64,000 bases of DNA from Petrolisthes cinctipes (GCA_033782935.1 JAWQEG010002460.1:77501-141500), one strand, 5' to 3'. Counted from the first letter of the stretch, positions 46,601 through 53,579 are shown. Notes: generated by a model not told the origin, from the sequence alone. Numbers and translations: made by a program.

Positions 46601-46698
46601 GGGCGAGGAGTCTTCCTTATTATTTACATAGATATATATATAATAATACCCACCTGTCCATCCTGTCCTCCTGTCCATGATGACTGTCCGCCCCACAT
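8637..46698 (-). CDS. YLPM1: YLPM1/ZAP3 orthologue, 24 coding exons, 2,325 aa canonical form
   Basis: Nuclear YLP-motif protein with a C-terminal P-loop kinase-like domain. The family is known to associate with RNA-processing factors and PP1 regulators. Exons in transcript order (high to low coordinate): 46654-46698, 44831-44974, 40908-41886, 38202-38269, 37700-37809, 34570-37266, 34314-34396, 33977-34060, 33601-33840, 33250-33413, 32663-32845, 32056-32082, 30818-30885, 29515-30197, 29293-29351, 28727-28875, 27298-27559, 26959-27078, 26455-26631, 26061-26228, 25478-25600, 14353-14413, 10286-10410, 8637-8795. Every junction is GT-AG and every phase joins without a stop. Identity rests on the C-terminal ~400 residues: GPPGSGKT P-loop, LSLDDYF, MEYEYEGELE, DDGFFPFIIVD, LAQDAAIQEV, KLDGVRSAKKR, PGKKRVRWAD and a GQTDW..RYIEP end. 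The start ATG (context AAGATGT) opens a 15-codon first exon. Length is close to the ~2,150 aa mammalian protein. An alternative RGG tail is listed separately. Confidence 0.93.
8796..10285 (-). other. YLPM1 intron 23
   Basis: Noncoding; contains the tRNA-derived SINE at 9578-9911 and otherwise nothing recognisable. Confidence 0.7.
9578..9911 (-). mobile_element. tRNA-derived SINE
   Basis: On the minus strand the 5' end reads TGGCTGAGTGGTTAG (A box) and GAGATCGAATCC (B box) with tRNA spacing and a CTCGTAA loop between. The 3' end is poly(A) followed by AATAAT repeats (T-run and ATT repeats at 9578-9614 on the plus strand). Flanks share an imperfect duplication starting CCTCATAT (9564 and 9912). 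About 330 bp in total. Confidence 0.75.
10411..12179 (-). other. YLPM1 intron 22, right-hand part without recognisable elements
   Basis: AT-rich intronic DNA. Short frames at 10701, 11102 and 11938 have no family resemblance. Confidence 0.6.
12180..12473. repeat. Palindromic minisatellite, left part (TTGTCTTTAATTAAAGACAA type)
   Basis: Degenerate units of ~25-35 bp built around GTCTTTAATTAAAACAATT and its complement. It continues after 13092 and is interrupted by a TTAA-flanked insertion. Confidence 0.75.
12474..13092 (+). mobile_element. Interspersed TTAA-type element, copy 2
   Basis: Second copy of the 1241-1710 repeat, inserted in a minisatellite with TTAA at both ends (12474-12477 and 13089-13092). 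The left end carries a duplicated GGTGATGACATAAGT segment. The right end is GATAAGGCC..AAGTGG. TTAA target use is the piggyBac signature; the superfamily call is inference. Confidence 0.65.
13093..13860. repeat. Palindromic minisatellite, right part
   Basis: Continuation of the 12180 repeat: TTGTCTTGATTAAAGACAAT-like units, many with TTTCTTGATTGTC spacers, strongly diverged. Each unit can pair with its neighbours because the core is nearly self-complementary. Confidence 0.75.
15972..16645. mobile_element. TIR element, ~674 bp, family unknown
   Basis: Ends AAGTCGGGACGAAGTTACAA and, inverted, AAGTCGGGACAAACTAACAA; both continue TCAATAGGCCACACCCCCTT. TIRs ~45 bp with a few mismatches. The interior carries no recognisable transposase; its 74-codon frame looks accidental. 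Confidence 0.8.
20209..20416. mobile_element. Foldback MITE, near-complete inverted repeat
   Basis: Two ~88-bp arms (GCAGGTGGTTTCTGGATGAC / GCAGGCGGTTTCTTGACGAC, both followed by AGCCCACCCAA) around a ~35-bp centre, bounded by GTACAC. Nearly the whole element can fold into one hairpin. Confidence 0.8.
22271..25600 (-). CDS. YLPM1: YLPM1 alternative 3' exon: RGG/GM-rich 1,068-aa tail
   Basis: Exon 21 begins at 25600 (GTG GAG ATG, phase 0). Its canonical donor follows codon 41 (AAG|GTACGT at 25478). The reading frame instead stays open for 1,068 further codons to a TAA at 22271. The tail is clearly protein-like: mixed-composition start (SDGGGWHHAVSTPG), GRG/GNRGG repeats with FGG units, S- and K-rich acidic/basic linkers, then GMGRGGGDG minisatellite units and a GMGMQQ-rich end closing NNNNWASRGRGGG. 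The TAA sits inside a donor-like AG|GTAACA, so splicing onward in phase 2 is also possible, but the exon at 14413 needs phase 0. I infer an intron-retention or alternative-terminal-exon isoform of ~3,279 aa lacking exons 22-24. Confidence 0.75.
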   Translation of the reverse strand: MEMEDTMDMDPADNSKKGEEEPKNTPEEDEGENNEQGTFLKVRGSDGGGWHHAVSTPGLMHSAMPSSSLLDSSKSVGGVRLAAGGGNQSGSRFTGVGYDTNNVKPKEYGGDGGQKGYDMNVSERSAGRGFGRPGNVDRSGFGSPGFCQDYDARSQGPGRGGVRPDGMRPNERSGGRGDFRQSENRPPNFASRKDNDRNSGAKTMRETVGSSQGVDSREGANKPGSQTVSKNMTDTDTSANRSHTSWGEERKQQHRERNQFDSTRGREGDSGGYGRGTEGYNYRGRGSYRGGPGRGGMREDDRESEKEKRDIDDRGRWVGRGGGRGNGRRGFDNEPGRGMHDRGGAREQGSRGEGRNERPEQRGGTEVGKDGRRGADIGNTDSHTDKMDTEGSDLGGENRRGGFGGNRGGGSFGGNPGGSNFGSNHRGNNFGDSRSGSSFGGNRGGRSFVGNRDGDRPSTKDMGKDGRNSETEREGSVSKGEAGVTTTTTSGKTQDNAVNIDKKGSDRGTKEPDRVGEASVGGGKVGDKSGEAAGGGSSSSSCSSSSSGVGRGRGIEASVGGRGGGVSGRGVVAVAGRGDSVGRGGSTDVGDRDKGKGSDAGARSRGIGSRGGIGKEDKSDGTSGTSVGRGGVDSGKNDTSKDKSVKVGDKKPEENNNNRSGEGEKGDNKSGEKDHQQQQQKQETQKQPGGGAKAGQSTDKKTQGGVDKGTAGKGKEEEGKGGGEERKGGVGDRGEQNKGGVGDRGQNKGMGLQSRDGSSVQGGAAGRGMGRGGGDGGGRDEGDMGARKGMGRGGGDGGGRDEGDVGARKGMGRGGGDGVGRGNGRDRDGRGRGICRGSDSPGEGMWGMGRGGGDGTGRGMGRGSDGPEGRGMGRPGVGRGMGQGMNGVGLGRGMGQNTDGRGGQGGMGRGMGHNMGCGGGGMSMGQVIDGMGRGMGQGMGMEQRMGGGGMGMQQRMGGGGMGMQQQQQSIMRGGGMGMGQSMSGGGIGMRQNMEGGGMEMQQSMGGMRGGGMGMGRGGIGMDQNNMGGMGRGGMGMGQSYMGGGGRMGMQQQGMGGMGMQQNMGGGSGMGRGMGNGGMNNNSNNNNWASRGRGGGIGLLGMSAQWQSFR
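26061..27559 (-). CDS. YLPM1: YLPM1 exons 17-20, P-loop kinase-like core domain
   Basis: Exons 27298-27559, 26959-27078, 26455-26631 and 26061-26228 encode residues ~1928-2170. Seen in order: PKIVIILRGPPGSGKTTMAK (Walker A at ~2001-2008), PRILSLDDYFM (~2025), KVKTK|IMEYEYEGELEASYRTSL, FKKQVDDGFFPFIIVDCIND (Walker B-like VD), KKNDFEVYVGELEVD, and RVDLTSLAQDAAIQEV. This is the AAA_33/polynucleotide-kinase-like fold of YLPM1 and is the most conserved part of the gene. All four exons join in phase 0. Catalytic activity has not been assigned in the family, as far as I know; the Walker A lysine is intact. Confidence 0.95.
27598..28607 (+). mobile_element. Tigger/pogo-type element with transposase N-terminus
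   Basis: TIRs CAGTAAAAGTCCCTTAATCC at both ends with TA duplications. The interior encodes MAPNKPEKPTKKLRPHTTLN then LAQKLAILDKLEKGVRVSNL (28164-28301), the CENP-B/pogo helix-turn-helix, then a stop; the DDE part is missing. A ~51-bp tandem repeat lies at 28299-28466. Sits in YLPM1 intron 16. Confidence 0.85.
28299..28466. repeat. Tandem repeat inside the Tigger element, 3 units
   Basis: Three ~50-60-bp units AAATTACGAGTGTCAGCTGC followed by GATCCTCCCACCACCCCCTC, the second longer by an extra CAGTCCCAC segment and the last with ACGTGTGACAG changes. Confidence 0.85.
29515..30197 (-). CDS. YLPM1: YLPM1 exon 14, YDR/RD repeat domain
   Basis: A 683-nt exon, phase 2 in and phase 1 out (AGAG|GTGATT). 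It encodes ~228 residues built from ERERERERD, then dense YDR, GDYDRDSYDRDYYDRG and YGRPPYDRDRYDD units, ending NKPMIDAPAVVDYGHSRPAR. The VDYGHS tail matches the position just before the ATP-binding domain in vertebrate YLPM1, supporting exon order. Tyr/Arg/Asp-rich repeats of this kind are typical of RNA-associated, phase-separating proteins. A G/V/I-rich frame on the opposite strand (29411-30250) is a shadow of the repeat. Confidence 0.88.
30818..34396 (-). CDS. YLPM1: YLPM1 exons 7-13, RG-rich and acidic linker exons
   Basis: Seven small exons linking the FNQ exon to the YDR exon: 34314-34396 (SGRGRGGAG), 33977-34060 (GRGQGRNNNNNNTKWW), 33601-33840 (TGKRKIEED then a K/D/E-rich charged stretch that looks like an NLS-containing linker), 33250-33413 (LNIGPIGVPPRQHEKF, GDWYDDDDD), 32663-32845 (GRGGRGGYSRWSDNKN), a 27-nt microexon 32056-32082 (DDQDRTPFE) and 30818-30885 (DPERYNEQQRPGLTDFL). 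All junctions are GT-AG with matching phases. The GDWY and LGATRLNIGP blocks look conserved rather than repetitive. Introns here contain a LINE fragment, a LINE 3' end and a mariner MITE. Confidence 0.85.
31029..31797 (+). mobile_element. 5'-truncated Jockey-like LINE, RT C-terminal end
   Basis: Frame 31029-31538 encodes YKQYTWSVMDYASPAWASNL, LQTIQNRALKIITGCTATTP, typical of the thumb/C-terminal part of Jockey/CR1-type reverse transcriptases. The next frames carry RCGHHPALQTY..CPGCN, the usual CCHC-like tail, with stops and a shift. The 3' end reads CTTGAGGAACTTCAACAA. It is a dead copy in YLPM1 intron 12. Confidence 0.85.
32198..32353. mobile_element. Mariner MITE, ~155 bp
   Basis: TIRs CACTGGGTCAAAAAAGTATC (left) and CACTCGATCAAAAAAGTATC (right, inverted), both continuing GCGCA, bounded by TA. 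Interior has no ORF. Confidence 0.85.
33166..33227 (+). mobile_element. 62-bp LINE 3' end with 11-bp target duplication
   Basis: Matches the 3' terminus of the LINE at 31029-31797 (CTTCCTCAGGAGCTCG, GACAGCTTGAGGAACTTCAA, then CAA repeats). A perfect 11-bp duplication ACTGTAGTACA flanks it (33155-33165 and 33228-33238). It lies about 12 nt past the donor of YLPM1 exon 10. Confidence 0.88.
34570..37266 (-). CDS. YLPM1: YLPM1 exon 6, giant FNQ/RGG heptad-repeat exon
   Basis: A 2,697-nt exon, phase 2 in and phase 2 out (AG|GTCAGT). The first ~40 residues are the conserved helical KYEEDWTRWRAELLSKREDI segment, continuing exon 5 (DFDRQFTNWEKQF-like) as in other YLPM1 proteins. Then come ~850 residues of low complexity. 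About three dozen near-consecutive heptads of type GGFNQDR sit at roughly 35,690-36,470, followed by GGFNQGPRGR units and a GRGRGFGRGG/DHRPDSQFEQD end. The composition (N, Q, G, R, F; almost no hydrophobic aliphatics) is prion-like and RGG-like, as in RNA-binding condensate proteins. The 21-nt unit is a coding minisatellite, so copy number probably varies. Confidence 0.92.
35690..36470 (-). repeat. Coding 21-bp minisatellite in YLPM1 exon 6
   Basis: Plus-strand unit TGATTGAAGCCTCCTCTGTC (21 bp) encoding GGFNQDR on the minus strand. Units keep frame and vary mostly at synonymous or D/N/E/G positions. Confidence 0.9.
38447..40139 (-). mobile_element. Tigger element, defective, with LINE insert
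   Basis: TIRs CAGGCAACCCCC..TTAACGAA at both ends with TA duplications. The minus frame 39286-39891 contains HIKVLFMPPNTTSLIQPMDQ, the last DDE-domain block of Tigger transposases, followed by WSKVWPES and NEELEDML; the C-terminal piece continues frame-shifted at 38882-39289 (IESAIESIKEMDPN). The 5' half of the transposase is absent and replaced by LINE sequence (39745-40020). Located in YLPM1 intron 3. Confidence 0.88.
39745..40020 (-). mobile_element. LINE endonuclease fragment within Tigger
   Basis: Minus frames read IHRYTWRRRDETGEQKSLID, YVAVDERLRKDVYDAKVVRG and then, one frame away, CSDHFAVLVRMKVRVKWEY. The T-W, IDY and SDH blocks are those of the C-terminal half of APE-type LINE endonucleases. 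A frameshift lies near 39890. The second part is open in frame with the Tigger DDE block. Confidence 0.7.
40233..40880. mobile_element. Long-TIR DNA element, ~650 bp
   Basis: Terminal inverted repeats of ~115 bp: CAGCTGGCCACACT ends, CCCCGAAACAGTAGTAGTGA, GCTCGAACCATTCACTGTGG; TA at both borders. The interior is AT-rich without transposase. Its right end is ~22 bp from the donor of YLPM1 exon 3. Confidence 0.85.
40908..41886 (-). CDS. YLPM1: YLPM1 exon 3, proline-rich repeats
   Basis: Phase-0 entry after CCACAG at an MYGMYGMYG stretch, phase-1 exit at C|GTAAGT. It encodes about 326 residues: an M/Y/A-rich start, roughly a dozen GPPPPSG/GPPPPTG-type units (residues ~95-145 of the protein), an acidic PPPPPPEDEG spacer, several copies of a SLLGEPQPQ unit, then an N/G/Q-rich tail ending QPPPPIPTAN. 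Proline tracts of this kind bind WW/SH3/EVH1 or splicing factors in other proteins; the partner here is unknown. On the opposite strand the repeats read as G-rich open frames, which I treat as shadows. Confidence 0.88.
43031..43236. repeat. Interspersed repeat with GATTGATT leader, copy 1
   Basis: (GATT)4 followed by ATTAGGCGCCACAACAGCGA and a downstream GGCGCCAAAATCCTTAAAGT block. The latter aligns with GATGCCAAAACCCTTAATGT at ~49430 and CTCCCAACACCCTTAGAATA at ~48714, so three diverged copies exist here. Confidence 0.6.
43556..44146. mobile_element. TIR element with (CT)n/(GA)n arms
   Basis: Inverted ends CTATACTCTTTGCAGCGTAT and CTATAGTCTTTGCAGCATAT continue CTTGGCCC..GGGG; further inward the arms hold a (CT)n run (43627-43653) and the matching (GA)n run (~44067-44083). 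About 590 bp. Arms are about 85 bp at lower identity. Confidence 0.75.
44831..46698 (-). CDS. YLPM1: YLPM1 exons 1-2, Q-rich N-terminus
   Basis: Exon 1 (46654-46698) encodes 15 residues beginning MWGGQSSWTGG and ends on CAG before GTGGGT. Exon 2 (44831-44974) encodes 48 residues, about one third glutamine (runs such as LQQQAQQYAAVQQH), and ends before GTAAGTG. Both junctions are phase 0. Short first exons with W/G/Q-rich sequence suit this family. The 1.7-kb intron between them holds two MITE copies (45.55-45.88 and 45.99-46.32 kb). A 5' UTR exon may lie further upstream; I could not place it. Confidence 0.8.
45552..45875 (-). mobile_element. Telomere-core MITE, subfamily B copy
   Basis: Ends GGTATTATTACAGAAGTATT and (inverted) GGTAAATTTACAGAAGTACT. 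The core carries GGTTAGGTCAGGTTAGGTCA, then an AAACGGGGCATCTCC block. Orientation defined with the CCTAACC strand as plus. Confidence 0.75.
45990..46323 (+). mobile_element. Telomere-core MITE copy
   Basis: Inverted ends GGTACAGAAGTGGACCTTA / GGTATTAGTACAGAAGTGGA; core ACCTGACCTAACCTAACCTA followed by GACTACCGGGACCTAACC and GCCGGATCTGACAACACTGC. Confidence 0.75.
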
Positions 46699-48589
46699 CT
46701 TGCCTTATTTATATAGTCCCGAGTCACTGGTGAACGTATACAATAAGATAATATATAGTAAAATAACAAGGCATCATGAAATTGGCCTTCCAGTCTGTCT
46801 GTCTGCTACGATAAACACAAACACCCGCACCGACTCACCTAAACCAAAGGCAAATAGAGTTGGATCTCTTATTTTCTTTAAAGGACAGCCACTTAAGGGA
46901 ATCCGATTTCTTATAAGTGGGATTTTACTCTACTTGTCCTGGTTCTCTTCTTTCTATGTTGGTTTTTCATGCATTAAAACAAAATTGTTATCCCTCTTTG
47001 ATATTCATGTTAAGTGCATGCCATTTAATTATTATCGTCTTATCTGCAGAAGCAGAAGTTGTGTACGCCATTCATATTTGGTTCACAAAAATGAAATGTC
47101 ACAATGTTTAGTTTTTACACTAATAAAATTAATGTCTTATCGACTCATCATTAGTATTAATTTTTTGTATTTTTTAATTATCTATAGAGGGAAATGAAAT
47201 CTACGCACGCTTTTCAATGCCAAAATGTTATGATTATTGTTTCAGAAGTTGCAGATCGTTATCAATTATGAATATGACCTGTGAAGGACATGCATGAATT
47301 AATACCCCACTCTCACTTGTCAAACTACTAATAAAGTGTTGTCATACAACAAAAATCAAAATTAAGTTACTGTATAGGATTGGGATGCAAAACCATTTTT
47401 GATATTGGAAAAATTTATTCTGATATACTATAATATGATACACAATAGCCTACAATCCCTGATTTCAGAGTACGAGTACAAAACAGCAGTGCAGGGACAA
47501 AATTCACAGCATTACTAATCAGTTAGGCTAATGCTCAAACAACAAAATCAGCATTCACTCTCTTGGTAATATACTGTACAGTAAATTCACAAAGGAGAGA
47601 TAAAGAACCCATTGGCTATAGGGAACTGGGCCTGCAGGGCCCTTGGTAATTTTGAAACATAAGAGGTACAATAGTACATGTGATTTAACTAAAATGATAG
47701 AGGAAAATAAATAACATAAAAGGTAGGGAGAAAGGGAAAGAACAATTTGCTGCAACTTATTGGACCTTGGCCCAAACTATAGACAATGAAATCCCTTTGC
47801 TATTATAAAATATATATATGGTGTACAGTATATACTGTACTGTTCTATTAGTATCAATAACATTGCAGAATTGTCCATGACTTAATGTACGTTTAGCTTA
47901 CTCTCTGCTAAGTACAAAAATAGGATTTTCATAACCTCATCAAGACTTATACCTGGCATACAAGGGGATCCTCACACACTGTTAATATGTAGGAATGTGA
48001 CAGCATTAGCAGCAGTTCTGTAGTAGTTCATAACAGTTTATGAAAGAATCAATACTTTTACTTGTTTTGAAAAGACATTCCTTTTCATAATATATTGTAA
48101 AATTAACACTAGTGACTGCTAATGCACCATTGCTACAGTTTGACTGGTTCAAGAGATTTATACGAAGTTCTTGGGAAAGTATCTCCCAAATTTGAACAAT
48201 GCGGCAGATGGAATTTTTGTCTTGAATTTCTGCACCAGGATTAAGTCATCATAAGGTTACTGTACTTTCATCAATTATTTGCACTGCAGAGATATTTACA
48301 CATATTTGTACCAAAAATAGGATTCCCTTCTGATATCACATTCAAAGTTCTATTCACAACAGTTTGCAATAAATATTACACAGAATAAGTATTTACAGTA
48401 CAATATAATGAGCTGAGGTGTATGTGTCTGCAGGGTATTATCACATTCTTCTGCTGTACTTTAAAAATTTCATGCCAAATTGCAGTACTGTAATACAAAA
48501 GAGAGAGAGAGACAGAATAAATGAAGTGAGATACTGTGTGTTGCATAGCATAGTGAATTACTGCACAAACAACTGTTGCTGATTAGGAA

Positions 48590-48780
48590 TGATATGAAAA
48601 TTAGATGAAAAGGAGACTGTGCTAGACCAGAAAGACATTATACTACAAAAGAGAAGGAACCAGGAAGAACAAACAGCAAGAGAGGAAAGGGATTGGGTCA
48701 GATCCAAATGAACTCCCAACACCCTTAGAATATTGTCCAAATCATTACTGACAAGTGACAACACCCTCCTTCAAGTTTGC
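48590..48780. repeat. Interspersed repeat, copy 2 of the 43031 family
   Basis: Shares GACTGTGCTAGACCAGAAAG with copy 3 and the downstream CACCCTTAGAATATTGTCC block with copies 1 and 3. Confidence 0.55.
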
Positions 48781-49274
48781 ATATTAGGAAAATAATCAGC
48801 ATCTTTTTCCTATGCACATAACCAACATGGTGGAAATTTAATGTGAAGTTGCATTCAACACTAACTCTCCAACAAGCTCAAATCTATATATTGTATATGA
48901 AAATTTTCAGTTGCTCACAGTGTGTAACTGTGAGCCTTCGGGATTTTTCTCTGAGGTTGACTTTGATTTTAAGATGCAGGTTATATGCTTAAAATAGCCA
49001 GACTATAATATAATAATGGAACTCTAATGAAATACAGTACAGTGTAGAAGCATAATGATGTGGCTTACAACTACTAATTTCACAGAAGCATATAACTACA
49101 TGATTTGTGACCTTCTGAGATACAGTATACTACAGTACTATACTGTATTTATAGGAAAATAAGTAAGTATCAATACTGAATAAAAGAGGTGAATGCTTTG
49201 CAAGTCATGGGCCATTCCGTGACTCCTTGGGTTACTGTATGGTAGAGAGTTTTATAATACAATAAGACATGACA

Positions 49275-49490
49275 AGATCAAATGAAAAGGGATAAAAAGA
49301 AGACTGTGCTAGGCCAGAAAGACCTTACCCCACAAGAGAAGGATGCAAGAAAGGGACAACAAACATGAAGGAAAAGTAAGATTTGAGGGACAGTTGAGAA
49401 GAGAAAAGCGATTGGCTCAAATCATTAGGGATGCCAAAACCCTTAATGTATTGGCCACATCTTTGCAGGAAACACTCATGATGAGAACAA
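49275..49490. repeat. Interspersed repeat, copy 3 of the 43031 family
   Basis: GACTGTGCTAGGCCAGAAAG, CACAAGAGAAGGATGC, then GATGCCAAAACCCTTAATGT and ATTGGCCACATC. Confidence 0.55.
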
Positions 49491-51028
49491 TCTACAGTAT
49501 ATAGACTCAAAAATTTACTTGATCATAATACAGTATTATGCCAGTCCAGATTACAGAGTAATTGAAGTACTGTAATACAAACTCACAAAATGCTCTATAA
49601 TGGTAATAAATATAGAATAGTAAAGCAAATTTCCTATAAAACAAATAACTTTAAATGTTTGTTTAATACTTGTATATAAAAATTTGGGTACAGTGCACAA
49701 TATAAATAGCCTACAACACAGTTTCTGAGCAACAAACAGTAGAAATGAGAATATAGATAACAAAATGAATAATTCTTACAATAGATTATTTATTAGTCCA
49801 TGTAAACCAAGTGGTAAGATCTGAACCAACTCCTCAAGAAATCAAGTATGGACAGTCTTGATATGTTAATGAAAGCTGGTTTAATTACCATTGTACACAA
49901 TGGAAGAAGTATGTTAAATACAGAAATGTTCTTGGCTACAAAACAGGATATAAAGTAATTTAATTCTATTGAAGAATCCATGACTGAATGAAAAATATGG
50001 TGTCAGACAAAATGAGGAAGACAGTGGACTTCGATATTTTCTTGTCAATTAATTTCTATCTTGAAACAATCTAGAGCCTTCGTTACACCCTCGGCATATC
50101 CCATCTGAGGGTAATCATCCAATTATCAAGTTTACTGATGCATGAATTGTGTTAGGATGTTGCAAATCTTAAATACAGGACTGAGTTTGTTTTCTGCTTT
50201 ATTTCACCAACACTCCATGTAGGATCAAATGATTCATGGATGAATGTTGATCCCTAAAATTATGTGATGTTTCAAGTAACAGTCTGTAACTTTCACTTCC
50301 ATACAAACTGAGTGAAGACTGTGGTGTTTACCACAGCAGATAATCAACATGATAATCAAGTCAAGAAAACACAGTTATTTATATATGAAAACACCATTAG
50401 AGTTAGTCTTTACATTTCCTGACTGCTTCAATTTTTCTAATATAGAGATTTCTTTTCACATGGTGCCTGCAAAGTTCTATTACTCTGTATTAGACAATTA
50501 CATTATAAAATTCAATCTACACTCCTTGGCTACCAATACACCTGAGCATTGATAACTATTATTTATAATTCTACTATACCACTAAACACACTCATTTACT
50601 ATCTAAGTATGATGCACGCAGATTACTGTAGTGGTATATTTAAACTTATTTCTAATAATTCATGTGGAGCAGTCAACAATAGTCCACTATAGTATTGCCT
50701 ACGACACATAATAATCATCAGAGTAAATTAGTAAAGCAGATTCCTTGACTTATCAATGATTGGATGATTTCTATTCTAATTGTACTGATGTTGATTAACG
50801 ATGTTACTACTGCACTCACAGCTGCCATCCTTCAAAGCTTTTTCCATTTTCCATCCACGTGCCATATACAGCTGGTACCATATTCTCCATTCCTGAAATT
50901 CATAATGCAAATGAGCTTTCTGTCACATCCCATGATAATACAAGGGCATTACAAGCACTTCTGATACATCGCTCATTTCTAATCTTATAGATGATTATCC
51001 CATCTTCTATAACACACAACTTTTAAAG

Positions 51029-51727
51029 GCGGTTCACACTGGCAAAATCTCGGCATCTGTTGTCCACGATTTTGGCATTTTTTCCTAGGAAGGGGTTCAC
51101 ACGGACTGAGACCACAGAGGCGGTGGCGCGGCATCTCTGTTTACAAACAAAGATGGACTGCCAAACACATATGAGATGTGCTGCTCTCGATTTTTCATTA
51201 ATGCAAGATATTCTATGAACCATTAGTACCCATGATAATGAAAAACTTATTTAGATTTCAAGATGAAAAGGCATTTGCTCGCCTAAAGAATATTGAAAAG
51301 AATTTGAAGGAAAATCCATAATCAGCTCATAATTCTACTGAAGGAATTATGATTAATTTGTATAAAGTTTTATTACTTTGCATGAAGTTTATGGATTAAA
51401 TGAAGAATAATACACACTGCAATTCAGTTTTTCTTTTGTAAGGAAAGAATTTACGGGCAGTACAGTAGTGGATTTTGTATTGAAGAATACATGTTTAAAT
51501 TAGTAGTACTTGTAAATTAATTCAGTAAGATCATAGAAAACTAGTCTTCCTGCAGTGCAGCGCTCTGATTGGTTCGCAGGTTTGATTTCCCGCCAATCCC
51601 GGTGAAAAACGACTGACATGCCAGGCTCTCCATCGCAGCATAAAATTTCGGGAAAAGACGTCGGAAACACCTCCCGGGAGCACTTTCCCGGAGAAAGTGG
51701 CCAAGATTTTGCCAGTGTGAACTGGCC
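51029..51727. mobile_element. TIR element, possibly PIF/Harbinger-like
   Basis: Ends GGCGGTTCACACTGGCAAAA and, inverted, GGCCAGTTCACACTGGCAAA, continuing ATCT(C/T)GGC. The interior includes GC-rich subterminal segments and an AT-rich middle without transposase. GTTCACACTGG-type ends are common in Harbinger and P-like elements; the superfamily is not settled. Confidence 0.7.
51369..51374 (-). terminator. Candidate poly(A) signal for SMIM13
   Basis: An AATAAA on the minus strand lies about 580 nt downstream of the SMIM13 stop, within the TIR element at 51029-51727. Its use is unproven. Confidence 0.25.
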
Positions 51728-51950
51728 ACTCTATATTTACACCAAAGTTGCATCTTCTCTAAATATTGAACTGAACTCTCTCAGTGTATCTTTCTACTTG
51801 TCAAGTGAGCAGACAATACTTGCCATGAACTAAAATGCATCAATAACCTTCCTATGTTCTGACAAGAGCTTAATTAAGAGATAACAGTGAGGAACTGTCA
51901 CCTGCCTCAGAGAGCTGCCAACAGCCAATGGAAATGGGGTGTAAGCTGGG

Positions 51951-53579
51951 TCAGTCTCTCCGGACCTTACGTGTGGGGCGGGGACGAGGCTGCTTGACCT
52001 CCTCAGTAGACTGTGTGCCGCCCTCCTGGTGATTACCCATCAACTCCCTCACAAATCTAAACCGGGAGAGGAAGAGTCGCCACACCAGGTACCATCCTGA
52101 TGAAAAATGGTTGATCAGTAAGAAAATTAATAAGGCTCAAGGTCAAGCTAATCTAATGCTTGCCATGGTTTCCTGCCAACCTCTGAATTTATTGAAATAA
52201 TTATAGTTGTCCTTACTTCAGTTATTTTAGGAATACAGTACTGTATGGTATTTATTGGTAAGGAAATCTCCCAAAGCAGATTAGCCTGGGACTAGACCTG
52301 AGTTACATCAACCTCTCTTGTTTGGTGAAGAATAAAATCAAAGAATAAACCAGATATTGCGAAAAAAATATTTTGTTTCCATTTACTCAATTTTTTGGGT
52401 AAATATTGAAATAATTGCTGTTATTACGTACGTTTTTTCTACCATCATTACCCACTTATTTAGACCATTCTAAGACTATTTTCTTCTATGGCATTACCTC
52501 CACAAATGCCCCATTTCCAAAATAGGGCATATTCAAATGGGGTATTTTGAAATTAGCCTGACCTTACCTAACCTAACCAAGACCTCATCAGACTACCGGA
52601 CCTAACCTGGGCAAACTACCGGGAAATAACACTGGTAAAGTTCAGGAAATGACTGGGACCTAGCCGGATCTGGCAACACTGCTACAAAACGGTAATTCTT
52701 TCAATATGTACCTTTTCCTCTATGGCATTTCCTCCTCAAATGTCCCATTTCCAAGATAAGACATATTCAAATGGGGCATTTTGAAATTAGCCTGATCATA
52801 CCTAACCTAACCTAGACCACATCAGACTACCGGGACCTAACCTGGGCAAACTACCGGGAAATAACCATGGTAAAGTACAGGAAATGACCGGGGCAAAATA
52901 CTGGGACCTAGCCGGATCTGGCAACACTGCTACAAAACGGCAATTCTTTCAATAAATACAATTTTTTGTCAGTCATAAATCTTAACTTCAATTATATATT
53001 GTGCGGAAGTAACCTTTAACCTAACTTAAATTAACGGTAAATATTGAATGAATTACCGTTATTGCATACCGTTTTTCTACCTTCATAACCCACTAATTTA
53101 GACCATTCTAAGACTATTTTCTTCTATGGCATTTCCTCCGCAGATGCCCCATTTCCAAGATAGGGCATATTCAAATGGGGCATTTTGAAATTAGCCTGAC
53201 CTTACCTGACCTTACCTAACCTAACCTAGACCGCATCAGACTACCGGGACCTAACCTGAGCAAACTACCGGGACCTAACCTGGGCAGACTAACGGGAAAT
53301 AACCGTGGTAAAGTACAGTAATTGACCGGGGCAAAATACTGGGACCTAGCCGGATCTGGCAACACTGCTACAAAACGGTAATTCTTTCAATAAATACCAA
53401 ATTAACCCTACTTAAAGCTTGATACTGTTTAAAAATGCAATACCAACATAATTACAAAGGAAGCTACAGTTACCATCAGCAGCCCGTCCTATGAACCTAC
53501 CAAACGCCACAAAGATAAGGACAAGGATGAGGAAAGGAATGAGGGTCAGCGAGCCGATGAGAAGCTCCTTCATTTCCAT
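51951..53579 (-). CDS. SMIM13: SMIM13, small single-pass membrane protein, 74 aa
   Basis: Two exons: 53501-53579 (27th codon split, G|GTAGGT) and 51951-52096 (after TTTTTCATCAG). The product is MEMKELLIGSLTLIPFLILV..., one hydrophobic helix at residues ~7-26, followed by the diagnostic block GWYLVWRLFLSRFRFVREL, which closely parallels the GWYFVWHLFLSKFKFLREL of vertebrate SMIM13, then a short E/Q segment and a basic RPRPTRKVRRD tail. The intron interrupts the GWY motif codon; phase fits exactly. Length is slightly shorter than the ~91 aa human protein, mainly in the disordered tail. Function of SMIM13 is unknown. The 1.4-kb intron is filled by three MITE copies. The start is the first of two in-frame ATGs (the second is at codon 3). 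Confidence 0.9.
52398..52712 (+). mobile_element. Telomere-core MITE copy (SMIM13 intron)
   Basis: Ends GGTAAATATTGAAATAATTG and (inverted) GGTACATATTGAAAGAATTA; core CCTTACCTAACCTAACC. One CTACCGGG unit less than other copies. Confidence 0.75.
52713..52965 (+). mobile_element. Telomere-core MITE, left-truncated copy
   Basis: Begins at the CTCTATGGCATTTCCTCC block directly after the previous copy and ends AATTCTTTCAATAAATAC; lacks the left TIR, so the two were joined by partial duplication or unequal exchange. Confidence 0.7.
53036..53398 (+). mobile_element. Telomere-core MITE copy with extra internal unit
   Basis: Complete copy, ends GGTAAATATTGAATGAATTA and (inverted) GGTATTTATTGAAAGAATTA. 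The internal ACTACCGGGACCTAACCTG unit is present three times. It ends about 100 bp before the SMIM13 exon 1 donor. Confidence 0.8.

Larger units (their letters stand above)
44975..46653 (-). other. YLPM1 intron 1
   Basis: Contains two complete copies of the telomere-like-core MITE and a 20-bp poly(A) run (46356-46375). Nothing else recognised. Confidence 0.6.
46699..51028. other. Intergenic region between YLPM1 and SMIM13
   Basis: AT-rich. It should contain the YLPM1 promoter and 5' UTR; a splice-donor-like GTGAGT lies near 46836 on the minus strand. Two diverged interspersed repeats occur at ~48590-48780 and ~49275-49490. No protein-coding exon was recognised. Confidence 0.55.

Noticed and set aside
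46568..47197. 209-aa plus-strand frame near the YLPM1 start
   Set aside because: It overlaps YLPM1 exon 1 in antisense and runs into AT-rich hydrophobic translation without motifs.
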